Source: Arthrobacter sp. PAMC25284
GTDB lineage: Bacteria; Actinomycetota; Actinomycetes; Actinomycetales; Micrococcaceae
Direction of reading: 5' to 3'
Assembly (NCBI RefSeq): GCF_019443425.1
Contig: NZ_CP080382.1
Coordinates: 186,001 to 250,000 of the forward strand
DNA: 64,000 nt
Part shown: in pieces, positions 56,575-64,000 of the stretch
Position numbering within the stretch: position 1 is the stretch's first letter
How the letters are laid out: every line of letters starts with the position of its first letter
Program-made: the position numbers and the translations under genes
The notes under the pieces: generated by a model
What the model was told of the DNA's origin: nothing
Databases searched by the model: none
The model's input: the letters and a program-made list of their open reading frames with translations, nothing else

Positions 56575-56831
56575 GTCCCTACCGAATTGACCTAAGACCT
56601 GCGGCCATCCGCGCACTTAAGAAGATCCATCCCGAGGACAAAGAACGCATTCAAGGTGCGATCGCGCTCCTCGGCCAAGACCCGCGGCCGCCCAAAGCGA
56701 TTGCCTTGAGCGGCCGTCCGGGTTATCGGGTCCGTGTAGGTGACTATCGGATCATCTACACGATCCAGGACGACGTTTTGCTCGTGGTTGTTGTCACCGT
56801 AGGGCATGGACGCGAAGTCTACGATAAGTAG
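56571..56831 (+). CDS. RelE/ParE superfamily toxin
   Basis: An 86-residue toxin with the RelE-like pattern: a basic N-terminus (RIDLRPAAIRALKKIHPEDK), then the core strands GRPGYRVRVGDYRIIYTIQDDVLLVVVVTVGHGREVYDK. The conserved arginines (YRVRVGDYR) and the final H.REVY suggest an active ribosome-dependent mRNase. Coupled to the antitoxin by an ATGA overlap. Confidence 0.92.
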   Translation: MSPYRIDLRPAAIRALKKIHPEDKERIQGAIALLGQDPRPPKAIALSGRPGYRVRVGDYRIIYTIQDDVLLVVVVTVGHGREVYDK

Positions 56832-56977
56832 CCGTCCACTTTCCCCCGGTCAGGACATCGATGGGCTCTGCCGGTTTGCCCTTTCCACGCCCCGGAGGAT
56901 GAGTTCCCAAGACGCCATTCTGCCAAGTCGCCGAAGATGCCGGGGAGTCGGCAGGATGCTGGGCTAGGCTCATTTCT

Positions 56978-57403
56978 GTGATGAGTTCGCAGAACGGCAA
57001 CGAACGCTATGTCGTTCGCCCGTGGTGGAAGGGCAGATCGCTGCCGTGGGCGGCATTAGCCGTTGTCTCCATCATCCTGACAGTCATCGCACTGGAACGG
57101 ACAGCATTCCTAAACTACGCGCCGGAGCCTGCGTACATCGACCGGCTCCGCACGGGCCGGCTCTTCATGCTCGCCGGGTCTGCGACGTCGCTTGCGGCAG
57201 CCGTATGGTCGCAGGTCCGGGGTAACCCGCTTTGGGTGACGATCTGCGTGGCTGCGCCGGCGGCGCTGGTGGGCTTGGCAACGATGATCATGACGCCGCC
57301 GTCCCTGACTCCGCAGATCGCCGGTCTCTTCGCCATCCCGGCAGCCCTGGTCGGACTTGTCGGAGGTCTGCGGCCCCGGTCCGTCTATCGCCGTCGTTCC
57401 TAA
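56978..57403 (+). CDS. Small membrane protein of unknown function
   Basis: A 141-residue protein with about four hydrophobic segments (residues near 23-40, 62-78, 86-103 and 110-130) and a basic C-terminus. No family recognised. GTG 56978 is seven bases after a -10-like TAGGCT (56965-56970), so the message may be leaderless; ATG 56981 is the next codon. Confidence 0.6.
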   Translation: MMSSQNGNERYVVRPWWKGRSLPWAALAVVSIILTVIALERTAFLNYAPEPAYIDRLRTGRLFMLAGSATSLAAAVWSQVRGNPLWVTICVAAPAALVGLATMIMTPPSLTPQIAGLFAIPAALVGLVGGLRPRSVYRRRS

Positions 57404-57484
57404 CGCCGATCCGACCGTACTCCGCCAACCTGGGCTCAAATCAGATTGACATTCCCACGGGGGTGGGTCTTCTCAGGGCTTGTG

Positions 57485-58498
57485 CTAGGAGGCGGAATCG
57501 GAGCTATGTTTCGCCGGCGGAGGACCAGCGACGTCGCCCTCCTCGTGCTCGCCCTTCTTGTTGCCGAACGGCAGCGCTTTCAGCAGCGGCTGCACGATAG
57601 CCATGACCAGGAGGCCCCAGATGAGTCCCAGGACAGCCGAGCTCAGGGTGTTCACGAGCCAGACCAGGAAGCCGCCCGCCACCGGGATCCCCGCCAAAGG
57701 AGCCTCGAGGACATGGACCACGTCATACGGCATGTGCCAACCGAGGTCGTAGGCTCCCTGCAGCATGATGTGCCCGCCCACCCACAGCATGGCGATCGTT
57801 CCGATAAGTGTGATGGCGGCCAGCACGGCGGGCATCCCCTTGACGAGCAGCTCGCCGACGCGCTGGGAGCCTGCGGAGTCCTTGGCGGCCAGGTGCAAGC
57901 CGATGTCGTCCATCTTGACGATGAGTGCGACGGCCCCGTAAACGAGCACCGTGATCAGGACCGCGACGACTACCAGGATGAGCGCCCGGACCAGCAAGGA
58001 CTCATTGGCCACCTCATTCATCGAGATGACCATGATTTCGCAGGACAGGATGAAGTCGGTGGTGATGGCGCCCTTAGTGACCTTGGCCTCCGCCTCCGGG
58101 CCCCGGTCGACCGCCGGCGCCGCCTCCTCGGCCTCGTGGTGGCCGCGGAACTTGTGCCAGACTTTTTCGGCACCCTCGTAGCAGAGGTAGGTGCCGCCCG
58201 CCATGAGGATGAACGGGATGACCGCCGGGATGAAGGCGCTGATGAGCAGCAGCGCCGGCAGGATGATCAAAAGCTTGTTCCGGAGTGATCCCCAGAAGAT
58301 CCGCTTGATCATTGGCAGTTCGCGGGACGGGTCCGCTCCGGAAACGTACTGCGGGGTGACGGCGGCGTCGTCGATGACCACGCCGGCGGCCTTGGCCCCA
58401 GCCTTCGCGGCTCCGGCAGCGACGTCGTCCACCGAGGCGGCCGCTATGCGGGCCAAGGCTGCGACGTCGTCCAGCAGGGCAACGAGACCGCCGCTCAT
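57485..58498 (-). CDS. DUF808 family membrane protein
   Basis: A 337-residue inner-membrane protein of the DUF808 (YedI) family. The family start SGGLVALLDDVAALAR and the KRIFWGSLRNKLLIILPALLLIS region are present, with about six to eight helices and a charged C-terminal tail. Function unknown. A G-rich stretch precedes the ATG at 58498. Confidence 0.9.
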   Translation of the reverse strand: MSGGLVALLDDVAALARIAAASVDDVAAGAAKAGAKAAGVVIDDAAVTPQYVSGADPSRELPMIKRIFWGSLRNKLLIILPALLLISAFIPAVIPFILMAGGTYLCYEGAEKVWHKFRGHHEAEEAAPAVDRGPEAEAKVTKGAITTDFILSCEIMVISMNEVANESLLVRALILVVVAVLITVLVYGAVALIVKMDDIGLHLAAKDSAGSQRVGELLVKGMPAVLAAITLIGTIAMLWVGGHIMLQGAYDLGWHMPYDVVHVLEAPLAGIPVAGGFLVWLVNTLSSAVLGLIWGLLVMAIVQPLLKALPFGNKKGEHEEGDVAGPPPAKHSSDSAS

Positions 58499-58681
58499 AG
58501 CTCGCCCCCTTGCTGCTCGAGGGCGGACGGCTGGGCGTGGATGCCTCGGTCGAGGCGCGTGATGGGCATATTCGGATTATATGGTGTCGGAAGCCCGCCG
58601 ATGGGAGTGGAGTGCTTTCACGGGGACGGCGGCAGCTGCACCGGCGGGCTGGGGCGCCTTGACCGCTTTGCTGCTGTCCTC

Positions 58682-59308
58682 TTACTTCCCGGCTGGCTCG
58701 TGGCTGAACAGGTCGCCGACCTGGCATTCGAGGACCTCGCACAGCGCCGTCAGGGTGGAGAAGCGGATCGCCTTGGCGCGGTCGTTCTTCAATACGCAAA
58801 GGTTCACCAGGCTCACGCCGACGCGGCGGCTCAGTTCGGTCAGGCTCATGCCGGCCGTTTCGCCCGCGGTCCGCTGGTTCGCACCGATCAGCTCGGCGAT
58901 CCGGTTCCGCGCGATCGCATCCAGGGCCTGCCCGAGACTTCCGGCAGCGGCCAGGACCACCCCGCTGGCACCCACGATCCATACTGAGGCCGGGGTGAAC
59001 AGGTTCTCGCCGAGGAGCCGGAGCGCGAGCAGGAACAGCAGCGCCATGACGGCCAGGAGGCTGACCTGGTTCAGGGCGGCGCCCCAGGCCAGCAGTGCGG
59101 CCTCGTTCCCGGGGAGGGCAGGGATCGTCGCCTCCATCGCGGTAAACAGTCCCGTCGCCCCGGCCTCCAGCCCTGTCGGGCCTTGCTGGACCGCCTGCAG
59201 CGGCAGGGTCAGGGTCACCGGCCCGGTAAACGTTTCGATGGTCCCGCCGCGCGCATGAGCGAAGTGCTCACCACCCGGCCGTGCCCGGGCCGCCCTTGAA
59301 CGGACCAA
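58682..59308 (-). CDS. Membrane protein with a C-terminal YozG-type helix-turn-helix, probably 5'-truncated
   Basis: The C-terminal 70 residues are a Cro/C1-type helix-turn-helix of the YozG kind (MSLTELSRRVGVSLVNL, then AKAIRFSTLTALCEVLECQVGDL). Before it are two hydrophobic helices that resemble the second half of DUF2975 membrane proteins, normally a separate neighbour of YozG. The first membrane helices are missing, the opening ATG at 59308 overlaps the DUF427 pseudogene and has no ribosome-binding site, and the first codon of the coherent part may be GTG 59218. It looks like a fusion left by a deletion. Confidence 0.6.
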   Translation of the reverse strand: MVRSRAARARPGGEHFAHARGGTIETFTGPVTLTLPLQAVQQGPTGLEAGATGLFTAMEATIPALPGNEAALLAWGAALNQVSLLAVMALLFLLALRLLGENLFTPASVWIVGASGVVLAAAGSLGQALDAIARNRIAELIGANQRTAGETAGMSLTELSRRVGVSLVNLCVLKNDRAKAIRFSTLTALCEVLECQVGDLFSHEPAGK

Positions 59309-59770
59309 CGATCTGCCTGGTGATCCAGCCGCCGTAGAAGTCTCCCTCCTGGAAGGTCACCTGCTCGCCGTCGACCTCGCAGGAGTCCATGCGACCCGGG
59401 TAGAGGGCCACGCGGGTACGGAGCGCCTCGAAGCCCCGGGTGGGTTCCGGGTAGGTCCACCCGGCGCGGGGAGCGATGACTCCGCCGGCAACGACGTCGA
59501 AGTAGTGCGCTTGAACTCGCGGAAGCTGCTGCCCTCGACCGGTACGAGCACACCGGCAGCGAAGGCGTCCAACGGCAGTTAGTAGACAGGCGGATGACTC
59601 GTCTCGAGGACGCGCACCGCATCGGTGGTCTCGGCAATCACCTGCCCGCCAAGCCGCACGATGACCCGCTCCGAGCGCGGCTCCACCAGTGGCGGCCGCG
59701 GGTAGTCCCACACCGATTCTTGACCGGTTTTGGGCTTGATGGGCCGGGGACGCCGGAAGGTGAATTCGGC
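59278..59770 (-). pseudogene. DUF427 family pseudogene
   Basis: Translation in two frames gives a recognisable two-domain DUF427 C-terminal half: KPKTGQESVWDYPRPPLVEP, then RVLETSHPPVY, an in-frame TAA (59579-59581) where family members have tyrosine, then LPLDAFAAGVLVPVEGSSFREFK, then a shift to HYFDVVAGGVIAPRAGWTYP and GGWITRQIVGPFKGGPGTAGW to the stop at 59268-59278. The shift at about 59515 is equivalent to one lost base. The N-terminal domain is absent. Unlike the other frameshifts here it also carries a nonsense codon. Confidence 0.8.
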
Positions 59771-59839
59771 ATGCTGGCCATCTCAATTCCGACGGAGTGT
59801 GGTCGAGTGGCTGAGCCCCGCGCGTGATAGGAAAAGGGA

Positions 59840-60580
59840 TCAACCAAGAGAATCGTTTTCCTTCTTCATGTAATAGTCCACCCCGGTGTACCCGCCGTCG
59901 ACGACGATGGACGCACCTGTAATGAAGGCTGCTTCTGGGCTTAGAAGAAATGCGACGACCTTGGCGATGTCTTCAGGAAGTCCGTTGCGTCCCAGCGGAG
60001 TGAGGCTTGCCGCTTCGTATGATTCTGCAGTGATGCCATTGTCGACCCAGCCTGGAGTCACGGCGTTGACCCGAACGCCGCGGGGCCCAAGGATGTTGGC
60101 GAGACTTCGCGTGACGGAAAGCAGAGCCGCCTTGCTGGCCGAGTAAGCGATGCTTTGGTAGGACCCGATGTAGGCGTCCGTGCTGGCTATGTTCACGATG
60201 CTGCCACCGGCGCCCATATGAGAGCCGAGCGCTTGAGCCAGGATCAGGGGTGCCGTGACGTTCACCTCGAGGGCTCTATCCCACGCGCCCAACGTGAATT
60301 CTTCGAAGCCTTCCTTTTCGAGGATCCCGGCGTTGTTGACCAGCGCGTCGAAGGAAAATTCTGTACGGATTTGGCGGGCGAACTCCCACGATGTGGACCT
60401 GTCTGTCATGTCGAACTGCCGTACCTCGACGCCGTGCGTGCGCCTCAGCTCCAGGGCTTCATCAAGACCTGTGTTGTACGTCGCAATCACCTTCCAGCCG
60501 CACTCTGCCAGATGTTCCGCGATCGCTCGCCCTATTCCACGTGCGCCGCCGGTAACCAAAACGGCAGGTTCGTTTGTCAT
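59840..60580 (-). CDS. Short-chain dehydrogenase/reductase (FabG-like)
   Basis: A 246-residue classical SDR: cofactor loop TGGARGIG (residues 10-17), NNAGI, catalytic serine in NIASTDAYIGSYQ, and YSASK. The ending ITGASIVVDGGYTGVDYYMKK is typical of 3-oxoacyl-ACP reductase-like enzymes. The substrate is unknown. ATG at 60580 has a GGAGG about ten bases upstream. It is transcribed alone. Confidence 0.9.
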   Translation of the reverse strand: MTNEPAVLVTGGARGIGRAIAEHLAECGWKVIATYNTGLDEALELRRTHGVEVRQFDMTDRSTSWEFARQIRTEFSFDALVNNAGILEKEGFEEFTLGAWDRALEVNVTAPLILAQALGSHMGAGGSIVNIASTDAYIGSYQSIAYSASKAALLSVTRSLANILGPRGVRVNAVTPGWVDNGITAESYEAASLTPLGRNGLPEDIAKVVAFLLSPEAAFITGASIVVDGGYTGVDYYMKKENDSLG

Positions 60581-60818
60581 CGCGAGGCCTCCATCAATTC
60601 GTGATCCGCTGTAGGGCGACGAATGATGCGCAGGGGCTCTTGCCGCCGGACGCCAAAATATAGCCGACTATTGGCGAGCATGTAAGTGCTTTCCGATTAG
60701 CCATTTCCAAGGAATCAAAGGGCGAGCGAGATGAAGATCCCGGCCACTGACTGCGGGGCCGCTCCTCCGGCGACGCCCCCTGAAAATCCTTTGCCAACGA
60801 ACGAACGTGGGTATGGGA
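60581..60818. other. Intergenic region
   Basis: About 240 bases holding the SDR promoter. I see no gene or strong hairpin. Confidence 0.4.
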
Positions 60819-61415
60819 CTACGGCATCGGCGACAGGATCGAAACGATAAAGTCCGACGACGGCGAGAACGGCCTGAGGTCCCACGTCGAGAAGGTCCCG
60901 GCCGGAACCAGACCGGCGGCGCCGACGTCGTCGAAATACGTCTCGAAGTCGTAGCCGCGGCCGGAACCGAAGCCAATCACCGCCCGGCCGTCCGGAGTCA
61001 GATACTCCCTGAACTGCTGCAGAACCTCGCGGGCCGTTCCCGGTGCCAGGAACGCCATGACGTTGCCGGCGCAGACAATCAGGTCAAACTTCTGGCCCGG
61101 CAGGTTGAGTTCGCTCAGATCGCCTACGTGCCAATCCACGGACGGGTGGTCTTTGTTGGCGGCGGCCACCAGCTCGGGGTCGAGGTCGACTCCCGTGACG
61201 TGGTGACCGAGCCGGGCAAGTTCCCCGCCCACCCGGCCGGGACCGCACCCGGCGTCGAGAATCCGCGCGGATCGCGGAACCAGCGCGTCAATGAGCCTGG
61301 ACTCGCCGTGGAGATCCCTACCCTCCGCGCGCATCGCCTCGAACCGGGAGATGTACCAGGCGGAGTGGCCCGGATTTTCTTTCCTTTGGGCTTCCCACAG
61401 GCTTTCGCGTTTCAT
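60819..61415 (-). CDS. Class I SAM-dependent methyltransferase
   Basis: A 198-residue methyltransferase with motif I ILDAGCGPGRVGGELARLG near residue 50, an acidic motif II (VTGVDLD), and motif IV-like FDLIVCAGNVMAF. The substrate cannot be inferred. ATG 61415 has no ribosome-binding site but a -10 box TAACTT (61422-61427, minus) exactly six bases upstream, so it is probably leaderless. It follows the radical SAM gene by 20 bases. Confidence 0.88.
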   Translation of the reverse strand: MKRESLWEAQRKENPGHSAWYISRFEAMRAEGRDLHGESRLIDALVPRSARILDAGCGPGRVGGELARLGHHVTGVDLDPELVAAANKDHPSVDWHVGDLSELNLPGQKFDLIVCAGNVMAFLAPGTAREVLQQFREYLTPDGRAVIGFGSGRGYDFETYFDDVGAAGLVPAGTFSTWDLRPFSPSSDFIVSILSPMP

Positions 61416-61435
61416 GGTTCCAAGTTACCTGAACC

Positions 61436-62500
61436 TCAGAATGCGTAGCGGATGCGGCAGTACGGCGTGATCTCTTCAATGAGCGAGGCCAGTTGCCGCA
61501 CGTAGCCGGCCTTGGATCCGGCACGGTAGCGGACGTTGGTGAAGCCGTTGGACGAGACCTTGGATTCTTGGAGGTCCGGACGCCACAGCACGCTCTCGGC
61601 CTGCGGATGCCACCCCAGGTTGACCTCGTGGAGTCGCTCGTTGTGGGTCAGGAAGATGACTTCTGCCGCGAGCTGGGCCTTTGCGGTGGTTGTCAGGGTG
61701 GCATCGAGTTGGCGCAGCAGCTCCTCCCAGTCGCTGAGCCAGGTGTCCGTAATGATGACGGGGGAGAAGTTCACGTGCACCTCGTACCCGGCATCGACGA
61801 AGTCGTTGATTGCAGCCATGCGTTCAGCCACCGGCGAGGTCCGGACGTCGACCGACTTCGCCAACTCCCCGGGCATGAGGGAAAAACGGATCCGGGTGTG
61901 ACCGCCGTGGTCCCAGCCGAGCATCGCCCGGTTAACGTACTTGGTGGCGAAGGACAGCTTGGCGGTTGGCAGGTCGCGGAAGAGCATCACGAGGTCTTCC
62001 ACGTTGTCGCTAATCAGCGCGTCGACGGAGCAGTCGCTGTTTTCACCGACGTCGTAGACCCAGAGTTCCGGGTCGCACTGGTTGGGTTCGAGCTTCATGC
62101 CCTGGCGTCTGACGTGCCGCTCCAGCGCCCCGACGATCTGGTCGATGTTCGCGAACACGGTTACCGGGTTGCTGTATCCCTTGTGCCGGGGCACATAGCA
62201 ATAGGCGCATGCCATGGCGCAGCCGTTCGCGGTGGAGGGCGCAATGAAGTCCGCGGACCGGCCGTTCGGCTTGACCGTCAGCGCTTTCTTGACGCCGAGG
62301 ACCAGCGCCTCCGTCTTGATCCGGGACCAGCGCGGCACGTTCGTTTCATCACCGTGCACCTCAGGGATGTTCCAGTGGCTGTCGACAAGCACGACGTCGG
62401 CGTCCGGCCAGCGTTCGAGGATCTCCCTGCCTCTGGGAAGCTCCAGAGCAGCCGGCTGCGCATAGATGCGCCGGATCTGCAGCAGCCGGTTGAATTCCAT
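61436..62500 (-). CDS. Radical SAM protein, spore photoproduct lyase-like family
   Basis: A 354-residue protein with the radical SAM cluster motif CAMACAYC (C-x3-C-x2-C) near residue 91. The N-terminus (RIYAQPAALELPRGREILERWPDADVVLVDSHW) and the order of conserved blocks match the 'spore photoproduct lyase family protein' found in non-sporulating actinobacteria. In spore formers the enzyme repairs thymine dimers; here the substrate is unproven. ATG 62500 is used; a reading from 62542 adds 14 unlikely residues. Confidence 0.85.
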   Translation of the reverse strand: MEFNRLLQIRRIYAQPAALELPRGREILERWPDADVVLVDSHWNIPEVHGDETNVPRWSRIKTEALVLGVKKALTVKPNGRSADFIAPSTANGCAMACAYCYVPRHKGYSNPVTVFANIDQIVGALERHVRRQGMKLEPNQCDPELWVYDVGENSDCSVDALISDNVEDLVMLFRDLPTAKLSFATKYVNRAMLGWDHGGHTRIRFSLMPGELAKSVDVRTSPVAERMAAINDFVDAGYEVHVNFSPVIITDTWLSDWEELLRQLDATLTTTAKAQLAAEVIFLTHNERLHEVNLGWHPQAESVLWRPDLQESKVSSNGFTNVRYRAGSKAGYVRQLASLIEEITPYCRIRYAF

Positions 62501-62648
62501 GATGCCATTCTCCCAAAACGCCGAGGATGCCGTGGACAGCACCGGTCCGCACTACGGCGTTATTTTTTTGCCTCAGGAAGTAGGCGCCGAGAACCCCGTG
62601 GGCTTATTCCCGCCATCGGAAAGGATGGTCGGCTGTTACGCTGACACC

Positions 62649-63440
62649 GTGGATTACGGGGTTCCGAACGAGGCTGAGGCGGTGCCCCTCCGTTCGCTTG
62701 AGATGGTCGCCCAGATGCGGGTCGGGACGCTGGATCCGTTTGGCCGCGCCGAACAGGTTGCTGAGCAGCTCACTGCGGCAATCGGCATTGGCATTCTCAA
62801 TAAGGGAGAGCGGCTCCCTCCGGAGCTGACTCTTGCCGAGCACCTGGGGGTCTCGCCACTGACGTTGCGCCAGTCGTTGGCGCTGCTGCGAAGTAAAGGC
62901 CTGCTGGAAACCCGCCGCGGGCGGGGTGGCGGCAGTTTCATTAGCGGAAACGTCAGCGTCAGCGACGCGAGTATCCGCACCCGCCTGACCCAATGCGGCA
63001 CAGATGACCTGCGGGATCTCGGAGACGTCGCGGCATCCGTTGCGGCTTCGGCGGCCAGGCTGGCCGCGCTGCGCTCAGACAGCCAGGATATCCGCCGCGT
63101 CAGAGACCTTGCCGCGCGATTCGACGGGGCGCAGGGGGCGGATGAGCTACGGCGTGCCGATGCCAGGCTGCATATCGGGCTGGGCGTCGCTTCCCAGTCG
63201 CGCCGCTTGACGACGCTCATGATCCAGATCCAGAGCGAAATGGCGCCCCTGTCATGGGGGCAATCGTGGACGGACTACCGGACTCAGGCCTCCGCCGCTC
63301 ACGGCCTTTTGATAGACGCCATCGAACGGCGTGACGCGGCAGCCGCTGAGCAGTTGGCCAGGGGCCATTTTGAACTCGAGGCCGCCCTGCTGATCGATCA
63401 GCATCTGGATCTCCTCACCGCCGGAACGGAGTCACAATGA
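62649..63440 (+). CDS. GntR family (FadR type) transcriptional regulator
   Basis: A 263-residue regulator with a GntR winged helix (VAEQLTAAIGIGILNKGERLP, then LAEHLGVSPLTLRQSLALLRSKGLLETRRGRGGGSF, about residues 35-95) and a helical FCD effector domain. GTG 62649 lies six bases after TACGCT (62637-62642), so a leaderless message is likely. The stop overlaps the next gene, pointing to a shared operon; it is divergent from the radical SAM gene. Confidence 0.9.
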   Translation: MDYGVPNEAEAVPLRSLEMVAQMRVGTLDPFGRAEQVAEQLTAAIGIGILNKGERLPPELTLAEHLGVSPLTLRQSLALLRSKGLLETRRGRGGGSFISGNVSVSDASIRTRLTQCGTDDLRDLGDVAASVAASAARLAALRSDSQDIRRVRDLAARFDGAQGADELRRADARLHIGLGVASQSRRLTTLMIQIQSEMAPLSWGQSWTDYRTQASAAHGLLIDAIERRDAAAAEQLARGHFELEAALLIDQHLDLLTAGTESQ

Positions 63441-64000
63441 CAGAGTCGCTGAGCACCGCTATTGAGTCCACTGCCCGGATCATCGGGGAGCACATTGACC
63501 GCATGTTTGACAGCCTCACAGCGATGCAGCCGCTGGTGCTGGACCTCACGGGCTCTGCCGGACCTGTTTACCGCAAGACGCTGACAGCGCTGCGGGAACC
63601 TCTGGGCGAACTCATTCATGCCCATGCCGGCCTGGTGGACGGCGCGGGACTGGCCGTGGCGCCCGGGCTCCTGGCTGACGCCGACCTGTGGCTTCAGTGG
63701 TGGCGCCGCGGCAGCGACGGCGGGCTCCACTTCAAGGAGCATACGTTCAATCCGGACTCGGTAAATTTCTACGACTACACAGCACTGGACTGGTTCAACA
63801 TTCCCGCCGCCACGGGAGAACCGGTCCTCGTCGGCCCGTATGTCGACAGCGGGGGCACGGACCTGAGGGTCATTACGGCAGCGCTGGCCGTTGCCCATAA
63901 TCAGAACCTCTGCAGCGTCCTGGCAGCCGACCTGTCTCTGGATTTTCTGGAAGTGCTGTTTCTACGTTCGCTGAGACGGCGGGAACAGCACGTTGCCCTG
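63437..64000 (+). CDS. Cache-domain protein (partial, runs off the window)
   Basis: At least 188 residues, open to the last base. It begins MTESLSTAIESTARIIGEHI and contains a Cache-like sensor segment (SVNFYDYTALDWFNIPAAT, then EPVLVGPYVDSGGTDLRVITAALAV), a fold that binds small ligands such as amino or organic acids. No signal peptide or membrane helix is seen at the start, so this is a soluble form. It overlaps the GntR regulator by four bases (ATGA), which suggests that both sense the same metabolite for a pathway beyond the edge. Confidence 0.75.
   Translation, partial: MTESLSTAIESTARIIGEHIDRMFDSLTAMQPLVLDLTGSAGPVYRKTLTALREPLGELIHAHAGLVDGAGLAVAPGLLADADLWLQWWRRGSDGGLHFKEHTFNPDSVNFYDYTALDWFNIPAATGEPVLVGPYVDSGGTDLRVITAALAVAHNQNLCSVLAADLSLDFLEVLFLRSLRRREQHVAL

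Noticed and set aside
55968..60818. Mobile element around the toxin-antitoxin pair
   Set aside because: No integrase, transposase, direct repeat or tRNA target was seen, so the region is called accessory only.

Overview
The window is high-GC actinobacterial DNA, most like a soil Micrococcaceae such as Arthrobacter or Pseudarthrobacter. Three things point there: the conserved order folC, DUF4233, ndk, rne, rplU, rpmA, obg, proB, proA, nadD, rsfS; a translational ileS T-box with a very short stem I; and many genes that start directly at the transcript end (a TANNNT -10 box six bases before ATG or GTG). Assignment is from gene content and sequence memory only.

Layout. 1-8220: tail of a transporter binding protein, a DUF427 protein, a small monooxygenase, valS, an alanine/sodium symporter, a short-chain dehydrogenase, a redoxin and an alpha/beta hydrolase. 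8251-14200: T-box, ileS, folC, DUF4233, ndk. 14293-28593: a VKOR-like membrane oxidoreductase, RNase E, a TPP-riboswitch-controlled thiD-tenA fusion, ribosomal L21/L27, obg, proline synthesis (proB, proA), nadD and rsfS. 28770-29126: two tandem tRNA-Ala(GGC). 29273-38397: PhnA-like protein, rRNA-type methyltransferase, then a ROK-regulated sugar ABC importer without its own ATPase, a carboxylesterase, a VOC protein and small genes. 38476-42202: methionine synthesis (metF, metE) behind a structured leader. 42242-49918: a DUF2004-like protein, a BCCT osmolyte transporter, a LysR regulator and, divergent from it, a three-gene membrane-lipid modification operon (COG2907 flavoprotein, DUF1365, cyclopropane-synthase-like methyltransferase). 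50217-55105: class Ib ribonucleotide reductase (NrdR boxes, nrdH, nrdI, nrdE, two tiny basic ORFs, nrdF). 55106-64000: a patchy accessory stretch with a toxin-antitoxin pair, DUF808, a truncated membrane regulator, a DUF427 pseudogene, an SDR, a methyltransferase, a radical SAM photoproduct-lyase-like protein, and a GntR regulator with a Cache-domain protein that runs off the edge.

The most striking global signal is that six otherwise normal genes (VKOR-like, rne, sugar permease 2, BCCT, COG2907 flavoprotein, nrdH), and perhaps a seventh (carboxylesterase), are each interrupted by exactly one surplus base, in or next to a short homopolymer run. Since rne and the nrd operon are normally needed for growth, this looks like sequencing or assembly error rather than decay; the DUF427 pseudogene at 59278-59770 is different (nonsense codon plus a missing base) and may be real decay. 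The best biological leads are the lipid-modification operon with its LysR operator, the widespread leaderless promoters including a divergent leaderless pair, the large dyad over the antitoxin start codon, the unassigned metF leader and the small basic ORFs between nrdE and nrdF. I saw no CRISPR array, insertion sequence, integrase or rRNA gene.
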